A stretch of DNA of 64,000 nt, taken from assembly GCF_029888045.1 (NCBI RefSeq), contig NZ_JARXRN010000021.1, forward strand, positions 232,935 to 296,934, given 5' to 3'. A program made the position numbers and the translations under genes. Shown in pieces: positions 44,794-53,172 of the stretch (positions within the stretch are counted from its first letter, which is position 1; each line of letters opens with the position of its first letter). This DNA is from Luteimonas rhizosphaericola (GTDB lineage: Bacteria; Pseudomonadota; Gammaproteobacteria; Xanthomonadales; Xanthomonadaceae). The notes beneath the pieces were generated by a model, which was given only the letters and a program-made list of their open reading frames with translations, was not told the origin of the DNA and did no database searches.

Positions 44794-44954
44794 GCATCGC
44801 GATCTTGCCGCCGAAGCGGCCCTTGCCACAGACAACCGCCTCGCCCATCTGCGACCGCCAGAGGCGGCGGGTCGCGTTAAACGCCGCCTCGGCCCCGGCG
44901 GCGGCCTGCGGCCTTGGCCGGGCTACGCGACCGCGCCTCCGCACCGCCGCGTCG

Positions 44955-44980
44955 CCCGGATAAGCGCAGCGCATCCAGGG
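44955..44980. repeat. REP-like palindrome, copy B
   Basis: Matches copy A over CCCGGATAAGCGCAGCGCAT, then continues CCAGGGCATCGCGA, one base different in the right arm. Same orientation as copy A. Confidence 0.75.
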
Positions 44981-45080
44981 CATCGCGAACTGGCGGCCCG
45001 ATCGGCCATCCGGGCCAGGGCACACGCACCTTCGCCCGCAGCCAACCCGCCCGCAGCCCCACCGGAAGATGTAACCGTCG

Positions 45081-46115
45081 CTAATGCGCCCCGGGCTGCG
45101 GCGAGGCTGCCGCCGGCTCGACCCAGATGCGATCCCACATCTGCGCCAGGCGCCGGCGCGCCTCCCACGGCCACTCCAGCTGCTGCGGCGGCAGCTCGCG
45201 CCAGCCGGCCCCGTCGCGCTCGGCGACCGCGAAGTTGAAGCTGTAGTCCGGCTCGGCGCCCATGCGCAGGTCGCTCAGCACCAGGCGACCGTCCCGCACC
45301 TGCGCCTTCATGAAGCCATGGTTGAACCACGCCAGCCGCGAGACGGCCGGATAGCCGGCCACCTGCGCCAGCGCGTCGACATCGGAGGCGTGGCGACGGA
45401 AGGCGATCGGCCGGCGATCGGCCACCAGCGAATGCTCGCCTTCGACGAAGCCCTCCGGCGTCATCGCAACCACCCTCCACAGCAGCGTGTTGAACGGCAT
45501 CGGCACCGAAAAGCGAGGCGCATCCTGCAGTCCCAGGGCCGCCAGCGAGCGCTCGGCCTCGCGTTCGACCATCGACTTGGCCACCAGCGACCAGCCCAGG
45601 TAGCCGCAGCTCAGGACCAGGCCGGCCACCAGCGCCTGTCGCGCGAGCGGCCTGGCGCCCGCGAACAGCGCCATGCACACGCCCAGCAGCAGCCACAGCG
45701 TATAGCCCGGGTCGATGATGAACATGCTCGACCACATCACCGGCGGGGTCGCGAGCGGCCACAGCAGCTGGGTGCCGTACACCGTGAACGCGTCGAGCAG
45801 CGGGTGCGTCACCAGCGCCAGCTGGATCGCCCAGAGCCAGGGCCACGGCGCCTGCGCCACGCGACCGCCGCCGCGCCGGAACAGCGCCCAGATGCCCCAA
45901 GCCACCAGCGGCAGCACGAACAGCGAGTGGCTCAGGCCGCGATGCAGCGTCATCAGCGCGACCGGATCGTCGGTGAACAGCGCGATCGGGAACGAGTCGA
46001 GGTCGGGCAGCGTGCCCAGTGCCGCGCCGGCCAGCATCGCCGCGCGCCGGTGGCCGGCGGGCACCACCGCGCCCGCCACCGCGGCACCGAGCAGGAGCTG
46101 GCTGATCGAATCCAT
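45081..46115 (-). CDS. DUF457 (YdjM-like) membrane metal-dependent hydrolase
   Basis: A 344-residue polytopic membrane protein. The family's conserved acidic/His residues appear as GTLPDLDSFPIALF (residues 34-47), THRGLSHSLF-like LHRGLSHSLFVLPLVAWG and THPLLDAFTVYGTQLLWPLA. These His and Asp residues are those proposed to bind a metal. About seven hydrophobic segments, then a 150-residue soluble tail with WVEPAAASPQPGAH at the end. In E. coli the relative YdjM is an SOS-induced membrane protein; biochemical role not established. No LexA box seen upstream. Confidence 0.88.
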   Translation of the reverse strand: MDSISQLLLGAAVAGAVVPAGHRRAAMLAGAALGTLPDLDSFPIALFTDDPVALMTLHRGLSHSLFVLPLVAWGIWALFRRGGGRVAQAPWPWLWAIQLALVTHPLLDAFTVYGTQLLWPLATPPVMWSSMFIIDPGYTLWLLLGVCMALFAGARPLARQALVAGLVLSCGYLGWSLVAKSMVEREAERSLAALGLQDAPRFSVPMPFNTLLWRVVAMTPEGFVEGEHSLVADRRPIAFRRHASDVDALAQVAGYPAVSRLAWFNHGFMKAQVRDGRLVLSDLRMGAEPDYSFNFAVAERDGAGWRELPPQQLEWPWEARRRLAQMWDRIWVEPAAASPQPGAH

Positions 46116-46235
46116 GGGCGAATGCTAACAGCGGGTGGAGACGCGGCACATCGTGCGGGCGGCCGCGTCCAGGCGCCCCGCCGGTGCATTCGACGTCGAC
46201 GCCAGTGGCGGCGCGCGCATGACGTTCCGGCGAAT

Positions 46236-47048
46236 TCAGGCGGCGCGCGCCACCGCGGCCTGCGCCACCAGGCGCAGCCTCGGCGCGAGTTCGGCCAGCG
46301 TCTCTCCACGATGCGACAGCAGCCGCAGGGTGCCGTCGTGGTCTTCGGCCAGCGCGGTCAGGCTCTCGACCCAGTCGCCGTCGTTGGCGTACACCAGACC
46401 GCCGTGCACCTGCAGGGACGCGCGGTGGATGTGCCCGCAGACGATGCCGTCGAGCCCGCGGCGGCGCGCATCGTCCAGCCCCGCCTGCACGAACCGGGCG
46501 ATGTAGCGTTCGGCCGCGCCGCTGCGCGACTTGAGGAACTCCGACAGCGACCAGTACCGCAGGCCCAGCCGACGCCGCGACGCGTTGAGCCACTGGTTGC
46601 CGGTGAGGATGCGCTCGTACAGCCAGTCCCCGAACCGCTCCTGCAGGTTTCCGAAGTGGGTGATGCTGTCGTAGTCGTCGCCGTGCACCACCAGCAGCCG
46701 GCGGCCGTCGGCGGTGACGTGGATCGTGCGCCGCCGCACCTGCATCGACGGCAGCATCAGGCCGCAGAAGCGGCGGATCGCCCGGTCGTGGTTGCCCGGC
46801 ACGTAGACCAGTTCGGTGCCCTGCCGGGACAGCGCATGCAGCGCCTCGACCACGCGGTTGTGCGCCGGCCCCCAGGCCGCGCGACGCTTCGCCATCCACC
46901 ACAGGTCGACGATGTCGCCGACCAGGTACAGCCGCTCGCACTGCAGCCGTTCCAGGAATCCGCACAACTCCGCGGCGTGGCAGTGGCGCGACCCGAGATG
47001 GACGTCGGAAATGAACACGGTCCGGCAATGCGGCAGCGTCGCGCTCAT
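46236..47048 (-). CDS. LpxH-like calcineurin-type phosphoesterase
   Basis: A 270-residue metallophosphoesterase. The dinuclear metal motifs are complete: FISDVHLGS, VGDIVDLWW, VPGNHDR, VVHGDDYDS and VCGHIHRA. This set matches UDP-2,3-diacylglucosamine pyrophosphatase-like proteins, but the long form with LNASRRRLGLRYWSLSEFL differs from lipid A LpxH (about 240 residues), so a different phospholipid or nucleotide-lipid substrate is possible. Its ATG overlaps the stop of the acyltransferase-GNAT fusion gene upstream (ATGA at 47048-47045), which suggests a linked function in lipid metabolism. Confidence 0.88.
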   Translation of the reverse strand: MSATLPHCRTVFISDVHLGSRHCHAAELCGFLERLQCERLYLVGDIVDLWWMAKRRAAWGPAHNRVVEALHALSRQGTELVYVPGNHDRAIRRFCGLMLPSMQVRRRTIHVTADGRRLLVVHGDDYDSITHFGNLQERFGDWLYERILTGNQWLNASRRRLGLRYWSLSEFLKSRSGAAERYIARFVQAGLDDARRRGLDGIVCGHIHRASLQVHGGLVYANDGDWVESLTALAEDHDGTLRLLSHRGETLAELAPRLRLVAQAAVARAA

Positions 47049-48745
47049 GCGGCCGCCTCCACCGGCGTACTCAGGCGCAGGTAGCGCGCGCTCTTCGCCA
47101 GCCGCAACCGCTGCAGGTCCACCTCCACCAGGCCGTCGATCGAATCGCTGAACTCCGGGTCCACGCCGAACGCCAGGAAGCGCACGCCGCCGGGTTCGCA
47201 TAGTGCGGTGTACTGGCGGTAGAGCACCGGAATCGCCACGCCCATCGCCGCCAGGTCCCGCTGCAGGCGCGCAAGCGAGGCAGCCGCGTCCTCGTGCGGA
47301 TCGACCGGTGGCGCCACGCCCTGCCACGGCCGGCGCGCGACCGCGAACACGTCGTCCCCGGTGCCGTGGTGGCGGCGGTAGTGATCGACGATCCGAGCGC
47401 TAGCCAAGGGCGGCAGCGCGGCGCTGATCGACACCGCGCCATACAGGTAGCGCACCTCCGGGTGACGCGCGAGGTAGGCGCCGATGCCCTGCCACAGCAG
47501 GTCCAGGCTGCGCCCACCGCGGTAGTCGGGATCGACGAAGCTGCGGCCGAGTTCGACCCCCTGCGCCAGCCGCGGCCGCATGGCGTCGGCGTAGTCGAAC
47601 AGGGTGGCGGTGTAGAGGCCGTCGGTGCCGCGCCTGGCGAGCACCGGCGCGCAGCGCGCGATCCGGTACGCGCCGGCGATGCGTGCCGCGTTCGCGTCCC
47701 AGGCCAGGAGATGGTCGTAGTCCGGATCGTGGCGGTCGATGTCGCGCGCGCGCCCGGTGCCCTCGCCGACCGAACGGAATGCACGTTCGCGCAACCGCCC
47801 GATCTCCTGCAGCAGCGGCGACCCCTCCCGGCACCGGGCCAGCCGCAGCTCGCGTCCTTCCGGCGTGGTTCCGATCAGGTCGGTGGCCGCGATCGCGAGC
47901 CGCAGCCGCGCCGGCGCCAGCGGTGCGGGCAGTGGCGCCATGCGTGGCGCCGCCGCGCCCAGGCGATACAGCGCGCGCCGTACCTCGCGCAACTGTCGCC
48001 GGGCATCGCCGTCGGCCGGCAGGCGCACCGGATGGCCCACGTGCAGCTGCAGCGGACGGCCGCGACGGGCGAACATCTCGCGCGCCAGCAGCGCAGTCCC
48101 CGCCGGCCGGAACAGCGCCGAGGCCCCGTAGAACAGCGTCGAGTTGCGCGCCACCACCCGCACCGGCAGCACCGGCGCACCCGTGCGCCGCGCGAAATGC
48201 AGGCAGCCCCGGCGCCAGTGGCCGTCGCGCACGCCGCGCAGCGACAGCCGCGACACTTCGCCGGAGGGAAATACGATCACGCACTGCTCGCGCTGCAGCG
48301 CGGCCTCGATCGCCTGCAGGCTGCCGGCGCGTGCGCGGCCGCCGAACACGCGCACCGGCAGCAGCAGGCCGGACAGCGGCTCGAGCGCGGCGAGGACGTC
48401 GTTGGCCACGATCCGCACGTCGCCCCGCACCCGCCCGACCGCGTCGAGCAGCGCCAGCGCGTCCAGTGCGCCGGACGGGTGGTTGGCGACGATCACCAGC
48501 CGCCCGTGCGCGGGAATCCGCGACAGCCCGTCGTCGGCGATGCGCGCCTCGGTGCCGAGGAAACGCAGCGCCGCGGCCACGAACGCGAGATCCTGCAGGT
48601 GCCCGTGCCCGTCGAGGAAGGCATCGATCGCGTCCAGTCGCGACCAGCGCACCATGCCCCGGAGCAGCGGCCGCGCCATCGCGCCGCGCCGTCCCCGGAA
48701 CCACTGCGGCCAGCGCTGCTGCAGGCGGTGTTCGATCGGCGGCAT
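47045..48745 (-). CDS. Fused PlsC-like acyltransferase and GNAT/hemolysin-like domain (OlsF-type)
   Basis: A 566-residue cytoplasmic or membrane-associated protein from ATG 48745. The N-terminal half is a lysophospholipid acyltransferase with VIVANHPSGALDALALLDAV (His89, Asp94) and VIVFPSGEVSRLSL (from about 157). The C-terminal half (from about 330) has the hemolysin-like GNAT pattern: RLRERAFRSVGEGTG, RHDPDYDHLLAWD, FDYADAMRPRLAQGVELGRS and FVDPDYRGGRSLDLLWQGIG. The order acyltransferase-then-OlsB-like domain is that of OlsF, a bifunctional enzyme that makes ornithine lipids in Serratia and some Bacteroidetes. Assignment by domain order is inference. It is co-translated with the LpxH-like gene. 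The frame is open to 49033, but the metK promoter lies there. Confidence 0.85.
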   Translation of the reverse strand: MPPIEHRLQQRWPQWFRGRRGAMARPLLRGMVRWSRLDAIDAFLDGHGHLQDLAFVAAALRFLGTEARIADDGLSRIPAHGRLVIVANHPSGALDALALLDAVGRVRGDVRIVANDVLAALEPLSGLLLPVRVFGGRARAGSLQAIEAALQREQCVIVFPSGEVSRLSLRGVRDGHWRRGCLHFARRTGAPVLPVRVVARNSTLFYGASALFRPAGTALLAREMFARRGRPLQLHVGHPVRLPADGDARRQLREVRRALYRLGAAAPRMAPLPAPLAPARLRLAIAATDLIGTTPEGRELRLARCREGSPLLQEIGRLRERAFRSVGEGTGRARDIDRHDPDYDHLLAWDANAARIAGAYRIARCAPVLARRGTDGLYTATLFDYADAMRPRLAQGVELGRSFVDPDYRGGRSLDLLWQGIGAYLARHPEVRYLYGAVSISAALPPLASARIVDHYRRHHGTGDDVFAVARRPWQGVAPPVDPHEDAAASLARLQRDLAAMGVAIPVLYRQYTALCEPGGVRFLAFGVDPEFSDSIDGLVEVDLQRLRLAKSARYLRLSTPVEAAA

Positions 48746-48857
48746 CGAGATCTCGGGGTCGGCCCGGTTGGCCGGCAGCCTGCGCTCCGGGCGCGACAGC
48801 GGCGTTGCGCTTTTCCTGCGCCGGCGTGACACCGCACCCGCCGGTGCCGCGCGGTCG

Positions 48858-48882
48858 CCCGGATGAGCGCCGCGCATCCGGG
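48858..48882. repeat. REP-like palindrome, copy C
   Basis: CCCGGAT and ATCCGGG arms flank GAGCGCCGCGC, a variant of copies A and B. It lies in the 310-base gap between the divergent OlsF-like and metK genes. Confidence 0.7.
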
Positions 48883-48984
48883 AAGCCGCCCCGCCCGGAC
48901 CTGCGTCGCCCCCGGCACGCGTCGCTCCCTGACGCGACCGGGAAAACGCATGGCTTCGGGTAACCTGAAGCGCCGCCGCGCGCC

Positions 48985-49023
48985 GGGTGCGCCACGGGGG
49001 CGCCCCGTGTATCATGCGCACCC
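48985..49023 (+). promoter_or_regulatory. metK promoter region inside a nested inverted repeat
   Basis: Outer arms GGGTGCGC (48985-48992) and GCGCACCC (49016-49023) enclose a perfect hairpin, CACGGGG (48993-48999) with CCCCGTG (49003-49009), and TATCAT (49010-49015), a 5/6 match to the -10 consensus. The metK start follows 33 bases later. No good -35 is visible, which suggests either an activator or control by the palindrome. The rest of the 48746-49055 gap holds only REP-like copy C. Confidence 0.5.
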
Positions 49024-49055
49024 ATCTTTTCATCCGAATTGAAGGATATAAGCCG

Positions 49056-50267
49056 ATGTCCAGCTACCTGTTCACCTCCGAATCGGTCTCGGAAGGCCAT
49101 CCGGACAAGATCGCCGACCAGATTTCCGATGCGGTGCTGGACGCCATCCTCGCCCAGGACAAGCGCGCGCGCGTGGCCTGCGAGACGATGGTCAAGACCG
49201 GCGCGGCGATCGTCGCCGGCGAGGTGACCACCTCGGCCTGGGTCGACATCGAAGGCCTGGCGCGCAAGGTCATCAACGGGATCGGCTACGACAATTCCAG
49301 CGTCGGCTTCGACGGCCACACCTGCGCGATCATCAACATGCTCGGCAAGCAGTCGCCCGACATCAACCAGGGCGTGGACCGCAAGAAGCCCGAGGAACAG
49401 GGCGCCGGCGACCAGGGCCTGATGTTCGGCTACGCCTGCAACGAAGCGCCCGAGTACATGCCCGCGCCGCTGTACTACAGCCACCGCCTGGTCGAGCAGC
49501 AGGCCAAGGTGCGCAAGAGCGGCAAGCTCGCCTGGCTGCGCCCGGACGCCAAGAGCCAGGTCACGCTGCGCTACGACGGCAATGCGATCCTCGGCCTCGA
49601 CGCGGTGGTGCTCTCGACCCAGCACGATCCGGACATCAAGCAGAAGGACCTGGTGGAGGCCGTGCGCGAGCACATCCTCAAGCCCGTGCTGCCGAAGAAG
49701 TGGCTCGAGGCGCTGGGCAGGAACAAGGTGCACATCAACCCGACCGGCAAGTTCGTCATCGGCGGCCCGGTGGGCGACTGCGGCCTGACCGGCCGCAAGA
49801 TCATCGTCGACACCTACGGCGGCATGGCCCGCCACGGCGGCGGCGCGTTCTCCGGCAAGGATCCGTCGAAGGTCGACCGCAGCGCCGCCTATGCCGCGCG
49901 CTACGTGGCCAAGAACATCGTCGCCGCGGGCCTGGCCGACAAGTGCGAGGTGCAGGTGAGCTACGCCATCGGCGTGGCCGAGCCGACCTCGATCTCGGTC
50001 ACCACCTTCGGCACCGGCAAGGTGGGCGACGAGGTGATCGAGAAGCTGATCCGCAAGCACTTCGACCTGCGTCCCTACGGCATCACGAAGATGCTCGACC
50101 TGGAGCACCCGATCTACCAGGCCACCGCGGCCTACGGCCACTTCGGCCGCAAGCCGAAGGACATCACCTACGTCGACGGTGCCGGCAAGAAGCACACCGC
50201 CACCGCGTTCTCGTGGGAGCGCACCGACAAGGCCGACGAACTGCGCAAGGCGGCGAAGCTGAAGTAG
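49056..50267 (+). CDS. metK: S-adenosylmethionine synthase
   Basis: Makes S-adenosylmethionine from methionine and ATP in the cytoplasm. The protein has 403 residues from ATG 49056 (AAGGAT 9 bases upstream), against 384 in E. coli. Motifs include [20 protein letters not shown], the signature [17 protein letters not shown], and the phosphate-binding [20 protein letters not shown]. It starts the methyl cycle group metK-ahcY-metF of this region. A clear intrinsic-type hairpin follows. The start is 12 residues into the usual alignment, ruling out the longer frame upstream. Confidence 0.97.
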   Translation: MSSYLFTSESVSEGHPDKIADQISDAVLDAILAQDKRARVACETMVKTGAAIVAGEVTTSAWVDIEGLARKVINGIGYDNSSVGFDGHTCAIINMLGKQSPDINQGVDRKKPEEQGAGDQGLMFGYACNEAPEYMPAPLYYSHRLVEQQAKVRKSGKLAWLRPDAKSQVTLRYDGNAILGLDAVVLSTQHDPDIKQKDLVEAVREHILKPVLPKKWLEALGRNKVHINPTGKFVIGGPVGDCGLTGRKIIVDTYGGMARHGGGAFSGKDPSKVDRSAAYAARYVAKNIVAAGLADKCEVQVSYAIGVAEPTSISVTTFGTGKVGDEVIEKLIRKHFDLRPYGITKMLDLEHPIYQATAAYGHFGRKPKDITYVDGAGKKHTATAFSWERTDKADELRKAAKLK

Positions 50268-50309
50268 GCGTCGGCGCACGCCCCCGACGCGGGGGCAACC
50301 GCCGGTACG

Positions 50310-50337
50310 ACGGGCCGCGCAAGCGGCCCGTTTCCGT
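50310..50337 (+). terminator. Terminator downstream of metK
   Basis: A perfect 9-bp stem, ACGGGCCGC (50310-50318) and GCGGCCCGT (50323-50331), with a GCAA tetraloop is followed by TTCCGTT. It lies 43 bases past the metK stop. Confidence 0.75.
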
Positions 50338-50516
50338 TGGGCCTGGCCGGAGCTGCCAGTCGCCATCGACCCGAGCGCTGCGACGCCGGCCGGCAACGCT
50401 GGACACCGTGCGGGCATTGCCACCCGCCCGACGCGACAACGGAGCGTCGGCGCTGGCGTGCTCCGGCGCCGCGTGCTATGTCTAGCCGCATCCCCCACGC
50501 TGGACCCGGATCGCCG

Positions 50517-51929
50517 ATGTCGCCTGGCTACGACGAGATGCACGATGCGCAAGGCCAGGTCCGCGCGCACTACGCTGCATTCGACGACTGGCTGCGCGAC
50601 ACCCCCGAAGGCGAGATCGAACGCAAGCGGCGCGAGGCCGAGATCTCCTTCCACCGCGTGGGCATCACCTTCTCGGTCTACGGCGAGGAAGCCGGCAACG
50701 AACGGCTGATCCCCTTCGACCTGGCGCCGCGCATCCTGCCCGCGGGCGAATGGCGGATGCTCGAGGCCGGCCTGCGCCAGCGCGTGCTGGCGCTGAACCT
50801 GTTCCTGGCCGACGTCTACGGGGACCGCCGCATCCTGCGCGAGGGGCGCATTCCCGCCGAACTGGTGCTGGAGAACAGCGAATACCTGGCGCAGATGATC
50901 GGCGTACAGGTGCCCGGCGGCGTGTACTCGCACATTTCCGGGATCGACCTGGTGCGCGCGGGCGACGGCCTGTACTACGTGCTCGAGGACAACCTGCGCG
51001 TGCCCTCGGGCGTGTCGTACATGCTCGAGAACCGGCGCATGATGGCGCGCCTGGTGCCCGAGCTGTTCGCGCGCCAGCAGATCGCGCCGGTGGAACGCTA
51101 CCCCGACGCGCTGCTGGAGATCCTGCGCGAGGCCGCGCCCGACGGCATCGACAGCCCGACGGTGGCCGTGCTCACGCCCGGGGCGGCCAATTCCGCGTAC
51201 TTCGAGCACGCCTTCCTCGCCCAGCAGATGGGCGTGGAGCTGGTCGAGGGCCAGGACCTGTTCGTGCGCGACGACATGGTCTACATGCGCACCACGCGCG
51301 GACCGCAGCGCGTGCACGTGATCTACCGCCGGATCAACGACGACTACCTCGACCCCACCGTGTTCCGCGCCGATTCGCTGCTCGGCGTGCCGGGCATCTT
51401 CGAGGCCTACAAGGCCGGGCGCGTCACCCTGGCCAATGCGCCGGGCACGGGCGTGGGCGACGACAAGTCGGTCTACCCCTACGTGCCGGAGATGATCCGC
51501 TTCTACCTGTCGGAAGAGCCGATCCTGCTCAACGTGCCGACCTGGATGCTGCGCAATCCCGACGACCTGCGCTACACCCTCGAGCATCTGCCCGAGCTGG
51601 TGGTCAAGGAGGTCCACGGCGCCGGCGGCTACGGCATGCTGGTCGGCCCGGCGGCCACACGCCAGGAGATCGAGGACTTCCGCCTGCGCATCCTCGCCGA
51701 CCCGGGCAACTACATCGCCCAGCCGACGCTGTCGCTGTCCACCTGCCCGACCTTCGTCGAGAGCGGGCTGGCGCCGCGGCACATCGACCTGCGGCCCTAC
51801 ATCCTCAGCGGCAAGCGCATCCACGTGGTGCCCGGCGGCCTGACCCGGGTGGCGCTGCGCGAGGGCTCGCTGGTGGTGAACTCGTCGCAGGGCGGCGGCA
51901 CCAAGGACACCTGGGTGCTGGAAAGCTGA
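50517..51929 (+). CDS. Circularly permuted ATP-grasp protein
   Basis: A 470-residue protein from ATG 50517 (ATG 50478 is possible but has no ribosome-binding site). It belongs to the circularly permuted ATP-grasp group (DUF404/DUF407). Recognisable segments are SVYGEEAGNERLIPFDLAPR, RVLALNLFLADVYGDRRILR, VLEDNLRVPSGVSYMLENRR, ELVVKEVHGAGGYGMLVGPA and SSQGGGTKDTWVLES at the end. ATP-grasp enzymes join a carboxylate to an amine; this branch was predicted to form peptide-like products and is usually encoded with an alpha-E protein and often a transglutaminase-like protein. The alpha-E gene follows, overlapping by one base. No transglutaminase is present in the window. The product is unknown. Confidence 0.9.
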   Translation: MSPGYDEMHDAQGQVRAHYAAFDDWLRDTPEGEIERKRREAEISFHRVGITFSVYGEEAGNERLIPFDLAPRILPAGEWRMLEAGLRQRVLALNLFLADVYGDRRILREGRIPAELVLENSEYLAQMIGVQVPGGVYSHISGIDLVRAGDGLYYVLEDNLRVPSGVSYMLENRRMMARLVPELFARQQIAPVERYPDALLEILREAAPDGIDSPTVAVLTPGAANSAYFEHAFLAQQMGVELVEGQDLFVRDDMVYMRTTRGPQRVHVIYRRINDDYLDPTVFRADSLLGVPGIFEAYKAGRVTLANAPGTGVGDDKSVYPYVPEMIRFYLSEEPILLNVPTWMLRNPDDLRYTLEHLPELVVKEVHGAGGYGMLVGPAATRQEIEDFRLRILADPGNYIAQPTLSLSTCPTFVESGLAPRHIDLRPYILSGKRIHVVPGGLTRVALREGSLVVNSSQGGGTKDTWVLES

Positions 51930-52915
51930 TGCTGTGCCGGACCGCCAACGACCTGTACTGGGCGTCGCGCCACATGGAGCGCGCGGAGAACACCGCGCGC
52001 CTGATCGACCTGGCCCTGCGCATCTCCATGCTTCCCGAGCGCTACGACCGCGGCAAGGCCCAGGCCGGGCCGTGGCGGCGCGCGCTCGACGCGCTGGGCG
52101 CCAGCGGCCGCTACACGGCCCTGTACGGCACGATCGAACCCGAGGGCGTGCTGCGCCACCTGCTCCTGGCGGCGGACAATCCGTTCTCGATCCACAGCTG
52201 CCTGCGTGGCGCGCGGGAAAACGCGCGCGCGCAGCGCGGCGCGATCACGGCCGAGATGTACGAGGATCTCAACACCTCGTGGCTGGAGATCCGCAGCCGC
52301 ACCTGGGACGGCGTGCGCAGCGACGGCATCAGCAACATCGTCGAGTGGGTGAAGTCGCGCTCGGCCTCGTTCCGCGGCGTCACCATCGGCACGCTCGGCC
52401 GCGGCGAGGCCTACCAGTTCCTGCAGCTGGGCGCCTTCATCGAACGCTCGAACTGGGCGATCCGCCTGCTCGACGTGGTCGGCAGCGAGGGCGAGATCGA
52501 CGAGTCCGGCGAAGTCCGCGACGCGACCGACTATTTCCAGTGGAGCGCGCTGCTGCAGTCGCAGTCGGCGTTCGAGACCTACCGCCGCCTGTACCGCGAA
52601 TCGGTCACCCCGCGCAGCGTCACCGACCTGATGCTGCTGCGCGACGTGAACCCGCGTTCGCTGCAGACCTGCCTGAACACGCTGCACGAGGTGCTGCGGG
52701 CGATGACCGGAGGAGAATCGCTCGAGGTGGTGCGGCTGGCCGGCGCGCTGTCGGCGCAGACCCGCTACGCGCGCATCGACGACATCATCGCCCGTGGCCT
52801 GGAGCCCCACCTGCAGGCGACGATGGACCTGCTGGTGGAGCTGGGCGAAGCGATCCACGCCCAGTTCATGGTCTCGCTGGAGGCGGGCCACACGCAGTCC
52901 CAGCAGCAGGGCTAG
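51929..52915 (+). CDS. Alpha-E domain protein
   Basis: A 328-residue all-helical protein. The ATG overlaps the preceding TGA (TGATG at 51927-51931), so it is translationally coupled to the ATP-grasp gene. The alpha-E signature begins MLCRTANDLYWASRHMERAE and continues NTARLIDLALRISMLPE; further on are FLQLGAFIERSNWAIRLLDV and LRDVNPRSLQTCLNTLHEVL. Catalytic residues are not defined for this family; it is a partner of the ATP-grasp protein and may bind or shape its substrate. The pair sits between metK and ahcY, but no sequence feature links it to the methyl cycle. Confidence 0.9.
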   Translation: MLCRTANDLYWASRHMERAENTARLIDLALRISMLPERYDRGKAQAGPWRRALDALGASGRYTALYGTIEPEGVLRHLLLAADNPFSIHSCLRGARENARAQRGAITAEMYEDLNTSWLEIRSRTWDGVRSDGISNIVEWVKSRSASFRGVTIGTLGRGEAYQFLQLGAFIERSNWAIRLLDVVGSEGEIDESGEVRDATDYFQWSALLQSQSAFETYRRLYRESVTPRSVTDLMLLRDVNPRSLQTCLNTLHEVLRAMTGGESLEVVRLAGALSAQTRYARIDDIIARGLEPHLQATMDLLVELGEAIHAQFMVSLEAGHTQSQQQG

Positions 52916-53056
52916 CGCGGCCGCGGGCCCGGACCGGGCCGCGCCCGTCGGTCGCAGGCGCGAACCGCTTCACGATCCGCGGGCGCCGCGGGGGCGCCCC
53001 TCCCCGTCGGCCCACGCGGCGTTCAGCCGCGCAGGCCCTCCCCTCCCCCGGGGCGG

Positions 53057-53062
53057 TATAAT
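53057..53062 (+). promoter_or_regulatory. -10 box of ahcY
   Basis: Perfect TATAAT, with the SAH riboswitch aptamer starting 7 bases downstream, where transcription should begin. No convincing -35 at the usual distance. Confidence 0.7.
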
Positions 53063-53069
53063 CGGCAGC

Positions 53070-53166
53070 CCGTCGAGGGGCGCTGCGACCGTGATTCCAC
53101 GGCCAGGCTCGACGGTTGCACCACGCGACAACGGCGCCCGTGACCGCATCCATTGCACTCACGGAG
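53070..53166 (+). promoter_or_regulatory. SAH riboswitch controlling ahcY
   Basis: Sequence and layout match the S-adenosylhomocysteine aptamer. P1: CCGTCGAG (53070-53077) pairs with CTCGACGG (53108-53115). The conserved core GGGGCGCTGCGACC and CCAGGCTCGAC are present. A hairpin (ACCGTG with CACGGC) lies inside. The pseudoknot P4 is GGGCGC (53078-53083) with GCGCCC (53134-53139). After the aptamer, CCGTGA (53138-53143) can pair with TCACGG (53159-53164), covering part of the GGAG ribosome-binding site (53163-53166). SAH binding would fix P4, share bases 53138-53139, and free the site, so the switch is ON, as known for this class. Confidence 0.92.
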
Positions 53167-53172
53167 TTCCGC

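Larger units (their letters stand above)
44745..45080. other. Intergenic region with two REP-like palindromes
   Basis: A 336-base stretch between convergent genes. It contains two near-identical copies of a short palindrome about 186 bases apart. The open frames across it are translations of these repeats and are not genes. Confidence 0.7.

Noticed and set aside
44726..45025. 99-codon frame between cdsA-like and DUF457 genes
   Set aside because: It is the translation of two REP-like palindromes (the repeated MRCAYPG peptide); not a gene.
46236..47048. Assignment as the lipid A enzyme LpxH
   Set aside because: Metal motifs match, but length and the inserted region differ from typical LpxH, and it is co-translated with an OlsF-like gene; annotated only as LpxH-like.
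47400..51824. 1,474-codon minus-strand frame across metK and the ATP-grasp gene
   Set aside because: Runs antisense through two well-supported genes and out of phase with the OlsF-like gene; no domain seen.
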